Shown piece after piece: positions 9,004 to 15,782 of a stretch of DNA of 46,356 nt. This DNA comes from Lachnospiraceae bacterium UBA7160 (lineage in GTDB: Bacteria; Bacillota; Clostridia; Lachnospirales; Lachnospiraceae), in NCBI GenBank assembly GCA_002491565.1, contig DKWE01000101.1, positions 1,863-48,218 on the forward strand, read 5' to 3'. A program made the position numbers and the translations under genes. The notes beneath the pieces are model-generated. The model was given only the letters and a program-made list of their open reading frames with translations. It made no database searches and was not told the DNA's origin. Within the stretch, counting starts at the first letter, position 1, and each line of letters opens with the position of its first letter.

Positions 9004-9612
9004 TCACTCCTCCGCCAGCGCCTCCTTAAACGCTGCCAGCAGCTCCCCGTATTCCTCATACGCCGGAATGTCCGGATACTGCGCACGGATCTGCTCGGTT
9101 GTGCGGAACAGGAAGCCGTGCTTTCCTGCCTGGATCATCTTCAGATCATTGTAGCTGTCCCCGCTCGCAACCGTCTCGTACCCGATCGACTGCAGCGCAC
9201 GCACCGTCGTCAGCTTCGTGTCCTGCACGCGCATCCGATAGCCGGTGATCTCACCGTCCGGCGCCACCTGTAAGGTATTGCAGAAAATGGTCGGCCAGCC
9301 GAGCTTCTTCATCAGCGGAGCGGCAAACTGTGTGAACGTGTCACTGATAATGATGACCTGCGTCATCGCGCGCAGCTCATCCAGAAACTCCCGTGCGCCG
9401 GGCAGCGGATCAATCGTCTCAATCGTCGCCTGAATCTCCTTCAGCCCATAATGATGTTCTTTTAAGATTTCAAGCCGCCAGTTCATCAGTTTATCATAGT
9501 CCGGCTCATCGCGCGTCGTCCGCGTAAGCTCCGGGATGCCGCTCGCCTTGGCAAACTCCACCCAGATTTCCGGTACCAATACTCCCTCCAGATCCAGACA
9601 TACAAGCTTCAT
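9004..9612 (-). CDS. thrH: Phosphoserine phosphatase / homoserine phosphotransferase ThrH
   Basis: A 202-residue HAD-family phosphatase. It opens with MKLVCLDLEGVLVPEIW (nucleophile aspartate in DLEG), has the second HAD motif in VIIISDTF and the metal-binding motif in ASGDSYNDL. This arrangement closely follows Pseudomonas ThrH, which dephosphorylates phosphoserine and can pass phosphate to homoserine. GGGAGG lies 5 bases before the ATG. It is the first gene of the operon that continues with ecfA1. The ThrH assignment rests on overall similarity; another small-molecule phosphatase activity is possible. Confidence 0.88.
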   Translation of the reverse strand: MKLVCLDLEGVLVPEIWVEFAKASGIPELTRTTRDEPDYDKLMNWRLEILKEHHYGLKEIQATIETIDPLPGAREFLDELRAMTQVIIISDTFTQFAAPLMKKLGWPTIFCNTLQVAPDGEITGYRMRVQDTKLTTVRALQSIGYETVASGDSYNDLKMIQAGKHGFLFRTTEQIRAQYPDIPAYEEYGELLAAFKEALAEE

Positions 9613-9749
9613 ATGATCCTCCCTCTGCTGATTCCCATCTTCTCAGCACGCTGTAAAAGCCCGTCAGAAACGCTGACCCGCACAGCAAAACAGCCCCCGC
9701 CTCCTGCGAAAATGCCATCTGCAAACACCGGCCAGAATTGCGAAACTAC

Positions 9750-9762
9750 TACGTGTCACGTA
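9750..9762. promoter_or_regulatory. 13-bp palindromic operator candidate at the thrH promoter
   Basis: TACGTG-T-CACGTA is a perfect dyad lying at about +3 to +15 relative to the start expected from the promoter at 9772-9800. That is a typical position for a repressor site. The cognate regulator is not identifiable. Confidence 0.5.
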
Positions 9763-9771
9763 ATCTTTCCC

Positions 9772-9800
9772 AGTATATCTTATGAAAAAAAGCATGTCAA
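9772..9800 (-). promoter_or_regulatory. Promoter of the thrH-ecf-truA operon
   Basis: TTGACA (9795-9800), 17 bases, then TATACT (9772-9777) on the minus strand. The start would be near 9765, leaving a leader of about 150 bases before thrH. The rest of the gap 9613-9908 has no clear terminator for the upstream peptide operon, so read-through is possible. Confidence 0.8.
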
Positions 9801-9908
9801 GCATCCATTCAAATCCAGAACCAAGCTGATCTGCATTTCCAACCATCTCACGTACAATAATATTTCGAAAGCTTTTTCTTATTTGTCTTTGAGCTGCATC
9901 ATAGTTCT

Positions 9909-10886
9909 TTAAAAAGATACATACTTTTCCGGATAGTAACACTGATATCCCCACTTACAGCCGTAGTTCTCGCCTGCCTGCCGTCTTGCCCGCACCCGGT
10001 TCAGAAATTCCTGCTCTGACCGGCTACAATCGGCCAGGGTACGGGCCTCGCTGACCTCCTTTGCGCACTGTAAAATCCGCTCCCCGGTGAGTTCACGGCC
10101 GACGATCTTGAAGCTGTCGACGCCCATCCCGCACAGCTCATACAGCGCACACAGCCCGCATGCGTGATTCAGAAAATAATTCGCATAATTCCAGCCATTC
10201 AGTTCGCTTTGATACCGCCAGTCTAAATCCAGCGACTGCCCATACGCGCTCTGATAATCCCACTTCATCAGCTGAACTGCACCGCAAAGCCCGCCAGTCT
10301 CGTGGCTGTGAGTGCCCATACACAGTCCATTTGAAAATCTGCATCCGAAATTCATCCCGAATACCTCCAGCTCCGTATCCAGATTCTCCCGCAGCACACG
10401 GATTTCCCGTAGCGTCATGTCACGCGACAAAATAACACGGTCAACCTCATACTGTCTCAAAAGGTACTGTATGCTCTTCAGATTATAAAGTGCCATATTG
10501 GTGCTGAGGATCGCTCTCAGGTGCTCCTCCTTTGCATACTCCAGGCAGTTCAGCTCTGAACAGATCACACCGCTACCGCCGAGTCCCGCAAAATCATGTA
10601 TAATCCGCCGGGCAATGTTCAGGTTCCTCTCATCCAGGTTGTGACTGTTTACAGTCAGGTATACTGGGCGTCCTGCCTGCCCCGCACACGCTATACTGCG
10701 TCCAAATGCCTCCCAGGAATGAAAATTCGCGATTCCCCTGCTGTTTCCTCTCGTATTATAATAGACTGTGTCGTTTGTCGCGCGGTACCATTCCTGATCC
10801 GCAATCCCCGCATAAAACTCATCAACATACTGGCTGAGCAAAGCTACATCGCAGCTTTCATTCAGTGGTGACATAATCCGAATCAT
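9909..10886 (-). CDS. U32-family Fe-S protein, UbiU-like
   Basis: A 325-residue U32 (peptidase U32/collagenase-like) protein. TVNSHNLDERNLNIARRI, VILSRDMTLREIRVLRE and GVDSFKIVGRELTG are typical of the family. Cysteines at 182, 189, 201 and 243 (spacings x6, x11, x41) resemble the four [4Fe-4S] ligands of UbiU, and the length matches UbiU (about 330). UbiU and UbiV together hydroxylate ubiquinone precursors without oxygen. Clostridia make no ubiquinone, so the substrate here must differ. AAGGAGG lies 6-7 bases before the ATG at 10886, inside the end of the preceding gene (29-base overlap), implying coupled translation with its partner. A peptide substrate is inferred from context only. Confidence 0.8.
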   Translation of the reverse strand: MIRIMSPLNESCDVALLSQYVDEFYAGIADQEWYRATNDTVYYNTRGNSRGIANFHSWEAFGRSIACAGQAGRPVYLTVNSHNLDERNLNIARRIIHDFAGLGGSGVICSELNCLEYAKEEHLRAILSTNMALYNLKSIQYLLRQYEVDRVILSRDMTLREIRVLRENLDTELEVFGMNFGCRFSNGLCMGTHSHETGGLCGAVQLMKWDYQSAYGQSLDLDWRYQSELNGWNYANYFLNHACGLCALYELCGMGVDSFKIVGRELTGERILQCAKEVSEARTLADCSRSEQEFLNRVRARRQAGENYGCKWGYQCYYPEKYVSF

Positions 10887-11712
10887 TGCCGTCCTCCTTA
10901 AAAATCCCTGCCTGATTTTCACAATAGAGAACCGTCAGCTCCGGATTCACAGACAGCGCTTCTTCCAGGAATGCCTTTTTCCCCATCATGTACAGGCCGT
11001 TCTGCCAGTGATCAATTCTTCCTTGCAAAAAACCCGCAGAAGCAGTGCTTCTCACGCGGGCGCACTGCCTGCGGCACTGTCCAATACGGTAACGGTTTTC
11101 CTGCTTTGCCCCGATTCCGCCAAACTCGCAGAGCCTGCCGCAGCTCAAAAGAATATACGGAGCGTGAATCCAAAGCCGCAGCGATTTAGGCGCTCCTGCC
11201 AAGCTGCCAAAGCATTCCATCTCTGCTGCATACACTTTTTCCCGCTCACACAGCCTCCTCCATTCCAAAGTAAATAGTCCTGGTTCCTCCAGCACCCTCT
11301 CCTGCTCCCATGCCGTACCGGTTCTCGCATCGCGCATCCGCTTATCAAACAGCCGTCCCAGTATCACGGTTTGCCCAGCCTTCCGCGCCTCATCCAGCAT
11401 TCCAAAATCGTTGACCACAATGCCGTCCGCTCCGGCTTGTGTGCAGCACTCCAGCAAGCTTACCGCTTTCGGCCACTGGCTCTCGCTGATATTTGGAAAT
11501 GCAAACCATGCCTGCAGCCCTGCCGCTTTGATCTGCCTAACCTGCCATGCAGCCTGCTCGGGCTGTATGAAATCCAGCAGCCGACTGCACGTCTCGCTGC
11601 CGATCCGGACTCCGCTTACCACGGTGTTCGGCCAAGGCAGCCTCACAATAAGCAAACGTTCTGCCGGTCGGTCCATTCTCCCGTCACTCACATTCAGTAT
11701 CAGCTTCGGCAT
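10858..11712 (-). CDS. U32-family Fe-S protein, UbiV-like
   Basis: A 284-residue protein with the U32 fold. QAGADGIVVNDFGML and LWIHAPYILLSCGRLCEF are recognisable, and the latter is close to the cluster-binding region of UbiV. Cysteines at 42, 195, 213 and 217 (with 191 as an alternative) match the order and the terminal C-x3-C of UbiV. UbiV is about 290 residues. ATG 11712 is preferred because AGGGGG lies 9 bases before it; ATG 11718 is very close to that site. It follows the methyltransferase gene by about 35 bases and overlaps the UbiU-like gene, suggesting the two proteins form a heterodimer. The specific reaction is unknown. Confidence 0.75.
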   Translation of the reverse strand: MPKLILNVSDGRMDRPAERLLIVRLPWPNTVVSGVRIGSETCSRLLDFIQPEQAAWQVRQIKAAGLQAWFAFPNISESQWPKAVSLLECCTQAGADGIVVNDFGMLDEARKAGQTVILGRLFDKRMRDARTGTAWEQERVLEEPGLFTLEWRRLCEREKVYAAEMECFGSLAGAPKSLRLWIHAPYILLSCGRLCEFGGIGAKQENRYRIGQCRRQCARVRSTASAGFLQGRIDHWQNGLYMMGKKAFLEEALSVNPELTVLYCENQAGIFKEDGNDSDYVTTE

Positions 11713-11747
11713 ACCCATTCTCCCCCTTCCCCACAGTCATCCTATAT

Positions 11748-12545
11748 TTATAACAGGCGCCTGTGCTTCAGCTCCTCGTATCGGATCTCATTTATGACTG
11801 CACGCTCCGACGCCTCCAACAGTGCCGCGAGCATCTTCCCCGTTTCCATCGGTCTCGCATCCGGAAATTTCCTTGGATGTAAAAACAGGCAGTTCATGCG
11901 CTGCACATCAGCCAGAAAATAGCCGTGCCGTTCCATGTACCGCACGGTCTCTGCCGCATGAGACTCCTCTGTCTCAACCCACACTGCCGGGGAAAACTGG
12001 TACAGCAAAGAATCCATGCCGCGCAGCACCTCGAGTTCAAATCCCTCGGTATCTATTTTCACGAAGTCCACCTGCCCAAGCCCTGCTTCTCTTACATAAT
12101 CATCCAGGGAAACTGCCTCTGCCACAGCATCCTCCGTCATTTCCTCATTTTCACAATAACAAAAAGAAGCATTCCCCAGACTGCTCCTCTCCACCGGCGC
12201 TGCCAGACGCACCTGGCCGCTCCGGCTCCCCGCTGCTTTCTGCTCGCAGACCACCTGACCGGCTGTATTCCTGGCAATATTTCTTTTTAACAACTCAAAA
12301 TTTGCCTCATACGGCTCAAAGGCGACAATTTTCCCGGCGCTAGTATGCACAGCCCAGTAGATGCTGTGATTCCCCAAATTGGCGCCTGCATCCAGTATCA
12401 CCTCTGCCTCCCGGTACCACGGCTCCCACCGCTCCAGAATTTCCTGTTCAAAGAAGCGACCGCTCTGCCTGATCCTCATAAAAATGTCATCCTCCCAGTA
12501 TCCCTCAAATGTGACCGCCCCGATCTGAGCCAACCCAAATTCCAT
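11748..12545 (-). CDS. FkbM-family methyltransferase
   Basis: A 265-residue SAM-dependent methyltransferase of the FkbM type. The SAM-binding motif I is in VILDAGANLGNHSIYWA, the acidic residue after strand 2 in IVAFEPYEANFELLKRN, and the FkbM block VDFVKIDTEGFELEVLRGM is present. FkbM enzymes usually O-methylate hydroxyl groups on sugars, polyketides or peptides. Here the gene stands between the peptide gene and the U32 pair, so methylation of a hydroxyl added by the U32 proteins is an attractive but unproven idea. GGGAGG lies 5 bases before the ATG. An alternative is a cell-surface glycan modifier. Confidence 0.85.
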   Translation of the reverse strand: MEFGLAQIGAVTFEGYWEDDIFMRIRQSGRFFEQEILERWEPWYREAEVILDAGANLGNHSIYWAVHTSAGKIVAFEPYEANFELLKRNIARNTAGQVVCEQKAAGSRSGQVRLAAPVERSSLGNASFCYCENEEMTEDAVAEAVSLDDYVREAGLGQVDFVKIDTEGFELEVLRGMDSLLYQFSPAVWVETEESHAAETVRYMERHGYFLADVQRMNCLFLHPRKFPDARPMETGKMLAALLEASERAVINEIRYEELKHRRLL

Positions 12546-12637
12546 CCTGCCCTCCCATTACAAACCTGCATACCTGCCTGCGCAGACTGCGCCGTGCACA
12601 AAGCTCCCTCTAATGCATTCCCTGTCATAGCAAAACA

Positions 12638-12664
12638 CCAGAGAGACATCGTCTGCCTCTCCGG
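12638..12664 (-). other. Hairpin just downstream of the candidate precursor gene
   Basis: In the minus-strand RNA CCGGAGAG pairs with CTCTCTGG (8 pairs, one G-U) around an 11-base loop, starting 17 bases after the precursor stop. There is no strong T run. It may stabilise the precursor message or reduce read-through into the methyltransferase gene. Confidence 0.35.
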
Positions 12665-12680
12665 TGCGCCATACATCATT

Positions 12681-12872
12681 TTACCAGTGATGATCCCAGG
12701 CATTATGGTCCCAGCTCCGACCATTATCCCAGTATCCTTCCTTCCACAGACTGCTAGCAGCCCGCATCGCGGACGCGCCTTCTGTGCAGAGCATCGTGCC
12801 ATTTCCTACAGATACAGTGGTCTGCATACCCAGCTTTTCAGAAAAAACCTGCAGCTTCTCCATCAGATCCAT
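12681..12872 (-). CDS. Candidate RiPP precursor peptide with WDN/WDH repeat
   Basis: A 63-residue peptide starting MDLMEKLQVFSEKLGMQTT and ending GYWDNGRSWDHNAWDHHW. The N-terminal part is a plausible helical leader. The end is a Trp-Asp-Asn/His repeat (WDN, WDH, WDH, W). AAGGAGG lies 8 bases before ATG 12872; the frame is open 17 codons further upstream without a ribosome binding site. It directly follows two radical SAM enzymes and precedes a methyltransferase. Aromatic-x-Asn/Asp triplets are the sites where some radical SAM/SPASM enzymes form three-residue cyclophanes, so Trp crosslinking is a reasonable guess. No export or peptidase gene is obvious nearby. I do not recognise a named precursor family. 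Confidence 0.7.
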   Translation of the reverse strand: MDLMEKLQVFSEKLGMQTTVSVGNGTMLCTEGASAMRAASSLWKEGYWDNGRSWDHNAWDHHW

Positions 12873-12896
12873 TCTCGTCTCCTCCTTCCTCAAAAT

Positions 12897-12902
12897 ATTA
12901 TA
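12897..12902 (-). promoter_or_regulatory. Possible -10 box ahead of the precursor gene
   Basis: A perfect TATAAT lies 24 bases before the precursor ATG on the minus strand, but there is no convincing -35 box and no TG extension. It could give extra transcription of the peptide gene if a activator assists. Weak evidence. Confidence 0.25.
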
Positions 12903-12979
12903 ATACATACGCCCCAAGACCATGCTTTTCCATGCAAGTACATCGCATAACCTTTTGGCGCTTGTATCCTGTTATGGGT

Positions 12980-13007
12980 AAACCAGCCTGCATAGGCAGA
13001 CTGGTTT
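12980..13007 (-). other. Strong hairpin between radical SAM gene and precursor gene
   Basis: In the minus-strand RNA AAACCAG-T-CTGC pairs with GCAG-G-CTGGTTT, making a 12-pair stem (one G-U) with the loop CTAT. It starts 8 bases after the stop codon of the upstream radical SAM gene. With no T run it is probably not a terminator; a processing or stabilising role that sets precursor:enzyme ratios is possible. Confidence 0.5.
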
Positions 13008-13014
13008 GCCTCCT

Positions 13015-13947
13015 TTACAGTGAAGTCTCCGGCTCTGCCGGAAGATAAGGCGTGACCGCAGCCTCCCCGTACTCCTCATACTGTTTTCGCCAGATCCCGT
13101 AGCAATATTTTTTTGCCACACAGCCCTTACACTTTTCTGCCATCGGCGCAATATCCGGAACACTGACGGCGGATCGTTCCCAGTGTGCGTCGTCATAGAC
13201 TCCATCTTTCCGCACAGGTCCTATACAAAAGCTCCAGTAATAGGGATCCACCGCGCAGAGCGGTATCTCCGCAAGTCTCACCTGCCCCTTTAGACCAGAC
13301 GCCGGAACCACGTCAAGAGCCGCCTCCAGCTGCTTCTTGACCTCAGAAAAATCAATGCGGTACCGCTCGACTTGTTCCCGCGTCATCCCCACATAATCCA
13401 TGGAACAGAACAGCAGATCCGCGTCCGCAGAAACGTGCTCCCGCACCCAGGCCGGATATCCGGCAAGCTCTGAGACATTATGCCGTCCGATTACACATTT
13501 TACAGTGACTGGCAGCCCCATCTCGCAGACTTTGCGCAGACCGCGCACGGAGCGCTCCTGGCTGGCAGCCACTCCCGTAAGCTGGTCATGGATTGCCGGG
13601 TTCAGACTGTGGACCGCCGTCACGAGCTGAAAATTTTCTTTGTGGACAATACCTCCGAATACCTGTTCTGCATAACCCCAATTCTCCAGGCGCATAGAAT
13701 TCGACAAAATCGAAACCTGAACCTTCAGGCGGTCCAGTAGGCCAAGCACCCTCGCCAGATCACCGTACACCGTCGGCTCTCCGCCCGACACCGTGATATC
13801 CGTAATCTGATTCTCCAAGATGGTTCGTTCCAGCTTCCTCAGGTTTTCCTCGTAATCTCTGTCCTTGACCCGCTCCTCTTCAGATCTCGGACAGATCTGG
13901 CATCTCTGATTGCACCTCGCCGTCAATACGTAATACAGATGCTTCAT
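13015..13947 (-). CDS. Radical SAM protein with C-terminal cysteine cluster
   Basis: A 310-residue radical SAM enzyme. The [4Fe-4S]-SAM motif is at the very start (C12, C16, C19 in ARCNQRCQIC), followed by ITVSGGEPTVYGDL. A second group of cysteines near the end (PLCAVDP, SFCIGP, CKGCVAKKYCYGIW) suggests an auxiliary cluster of the SPASM/twitch type, common in peptide-modifying enzymes. The ATG overlaps the stop codon of the preceding radical SAM gene (ATGA), so the two are translated together. The candidate precursor gene is next. The reaction is unknown; peptide crosslinking or epimerisation is possible. Confidence 0.85.
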   Translation of the reverse strand: MKHLYYVLTARCNQRCQICPRSEEERVKDRDYEENLRKLERTILENQITDITVSGGEPTVYGDLARVLGLLDRLKVQVSILSNSMRLENWGYAEQVFGGIVHKENFQLVTAVHSLNPAIHDQLTGVAASQERSVRGLRKVCEMGLPVTVKCVIGRHNVSELAGYPAWVREHVSADADLLFCSMDYVGMTREQVERYRIDFSEVKKQLEAALDVVPASGLKGQVRLAEIPLCAVDPYYWSFCIGPVRKDGVYDDAHWERSAVSVPDIAPMAEKCKGCVAKKYCYGIWRKQYEEYGEAAVTPYLPAEPETSL

Positions 13948-15353
13948 TGCTTCCCCTTTCTTGCAGCACCTGGCTCAACAGTCAGTCCTGCGTACTGTCG
14001 GATTCCCGCCATTTCCGCTGCCAGCTCCGGAGCGTCGGTGATCAGCCGGATAGCCTGCTCATACAATGCCTTTGCCGAGGCGCAGCCACACTCATCCACG
14101 CCCTCAACACAGCCACGCTCATACAGAATTGCGGATGTGCACCCTCCCTGGCAGTAATACCACCACGGACAGCAGTCACACTCTGCTTTGTGCTTCTCCT
14201 TAAAGTATTCCTTTTTCCCAATTCCGGTCTGCACACTGTCCATAATATCCACACCGTCCTCTGCATTGCCAAGCTTCTCAGACGGGTAATCCACGATCTC
14301 ACAGGGAAACATATCCCCGTTCTGGTCAAAAATCAGCATCCGGCGTCCACCCATGCAGCCATGCGATTTACAGATATTCGCATCCGAGCGGGCCAGCAGG
14401 TTTTGCAGCGCAGAGGTAAAATTCCCCTCCTTCACCTTCCTGCCCTGCAGCCACAGTTTTTTGAGCTTACCGGCTGTTTTTTCCACCAAAACTGAAATAT
14501 CCTCCGCTCCCACCGCCAGAGACAGCGCTTCCCTGCGCCCCGGGGAATGCATCGGATTTATTTTCACGCTCAGATCCGGCAGCTCCTCCGCAAAAAAGTC
14601 CAGAATCTCATCGATATGCTCCAGCCCCGGCTTTGTGATGACACTGATCGAGCCGATATGCTTCACGCCATTTTCCCGCAAACGCTGGATTCCTTCCATC
14701 ACCTGGTCAAAGGTAGCATGATCCCCGACATCCCGGCGCTGGCTGTCATGAATTTCCCGTGGTCCGTCAATGCTGACGCCGATACCGATGTTTGCATCGC
14801 GCAGCCGTTTCGCTGCATCCGCTGTGATACGCGAGCCATTTGTCTCGATGCTGATATTTACATCAAGCCACGGCGCGTCCCGGTTCATCTTCTCCCTTAT
14901 ATACAATACCTTGTCCAGCTCAAGCAACGGCTCCCCGCCCCAGGGCTGAATTGAAATATGCGTAACGCCATGCGCCTTACAGTAGGCGATCATCTTATCC
15001 AGAATGTGTTCCAGCATCTCACTGGAAATCCTTTTTCCTTCAGATTCCGGATTGCGCAGACAGTAGCAGCACGCAAAATTACAGGCTTGCGTCATATCGA
15101 TCAAAAAGAAATCCGGTCTGACCCCTCTGTCGCAGGCTGCCGCCGGCCCGGCATTTGTCATACCGCGCGACACAAGCTTGCCGAGAAGTTCGCCGCTTGG
15201 AACTCCTGCCTCCATCTGCTCCGCCAGCTCTCTGTCAAGCATCATTCCTGTCCCAGACTCTCTGTTTAGTAAAAAGCATGTCTTCGCCCCCTCAAACAGA
15301 TACAGCCCGGGAACCTCCAGTCCATCCACATACAACGGAGGTAAAACCTTCAT
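13944..15353 (-). CDS. Radical SAM/SPASM peptide maturase
   Basis: A 469-residue enzyme. Residues 1-70 (KVLPPLYVDGLEVPGLYLFE onward) look like a small winged-helix leader-binding domain. The radical SAM core begins with C91, C95 and C98 (CNFACCYC), then ISIQPWGGEPLLEL. The C-terminal third carries the SPASM pattern: CKSHGCMGG, DMFPCEI, CDCCPWWYYCQGGC and a final CGC. Such enzymes install crosslinks in RiPPs or activate sulfatases, and no sulfatase is nearby. The ATG at 15353 overlaps the stop codon of the 90-residue upstream gene (ATGA); the longer frame seen upstream is not homologous. It is the best candidate for the main modifying enzyme of the cluster. Confidence 0.88.
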   Translation of the reverse strand: MKVLPPLYVDGLEVPGLYLFEGAKTCFLLNRESGTGMMLDRELAEQMEAGVPSGELLGKLVSRGMTNAGPAAACDRGVRPDFFLIDMTQACNFACCYCLRNPESEGKRISSEMLEHILDKMIAYCKAHGVTHISIQPWGGEPLLELDKVLYIREKMNRDAPWLDVNISIETNGSRITADAAKRLRDANIGIGVSIDGPREIHDSQRRDVGDHATFDQVMEGIQRLRENGVKHIGSISVITKPGLEHIDEILDFFAEELPDLSVKINPMHSPGRREALSLAVGAEDISVLVEKTAGKLKKLWLQGRKVKEGNFTSALQNLLARSDANICKSHGCMGGRRMLIFDQNGDMFPCEIVDYPSEKLGNAEDGVDIMDSVQTGIGKKEYFKEKHKAECDCCPWWYYCQGGCTSAILYERGCVEGVDECGCASAKALYEQAIRLITDAPELAAEMAGIRQYAGLTVEPGAARKGKQ

Positions 15354-15622
15354 TCTATCATCCCCTTTCTGATGAGAATACGCGTAAGCTCCTGTGCGTC
15401 TGACTCGGAAAGCAGTGTCTGAAGGTACGCCTGCAGTTCCTGCATCGTGGCTCCGCCGCCAAGCAGCTTGCAAAGTCCCCTGCACCACATAAGATCCGCC
15501 TCCAGACAAAGCTCTGTCCGGAAAACGCTCTGGCGCATCAGCAGCCCTTTTTCTTCCTCCTGTATCTGCGTATACGGCGAGACCCAGAGCTTTCCAACTG
15601 TATTGCAGTCATAAATAACCAT
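15350..15622 (-). CDS. Small winged-helix/RRE-like protein
   Basis: A 90-residue protein starting MVIYDCNTVGKLWVSPYTQI. Its last 40 residues (LLGGGATMQELQAYLQTLLS, then a helix ending ILIRKGMIE) follow the pattern of PqqD-like RiPP recognition elements, which hold the leader peptide for the radical SAM enzyme. This is inference from pattern, not a firm match. AAAGGGG lies 8 bases before ATG 15622. Its stop overlaps the start of the SPASM enzyme. The frame is open upstream to 15781 and includes a Cys-rich stretch (MPCCGDVDSGDACHYRGG), which could be an N-terminal extension if an earlier start is used. Confidence 0.65.
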   Translation of the reverse strand: MVIYDCNTVGKLWVSPYTQIQEEEKGLLMRQSVFRTELCLEADLMWCRGLCKLLGGGATMQELQAYLQTLLSESDAQELTRILIRKGMIE

Positions 15623-15782
15623 AAAATATACCCCTTTCCATTCTTCTCGCTCAATGTCAGGCAGAATCCTTCCCGGATTCCTGTCCGCACCGCCACGGTA
15701 ATGACACGCATCCCCACTATCCACATCACCACAACAGGGCATACGCCTTTGCTGTCTGTCTATACGGTCTCCTGCAGCCACG

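Noticed and set aside
12476..12802. Alternative minus-strand frame overlapping the candidate precursor (108 codons)
   Set aside because: Its start has no ribosome binding site and its end runs into the methyltransferase gene; the 63-codon frame has an AAGGAGG site and a patterned C-terminus.
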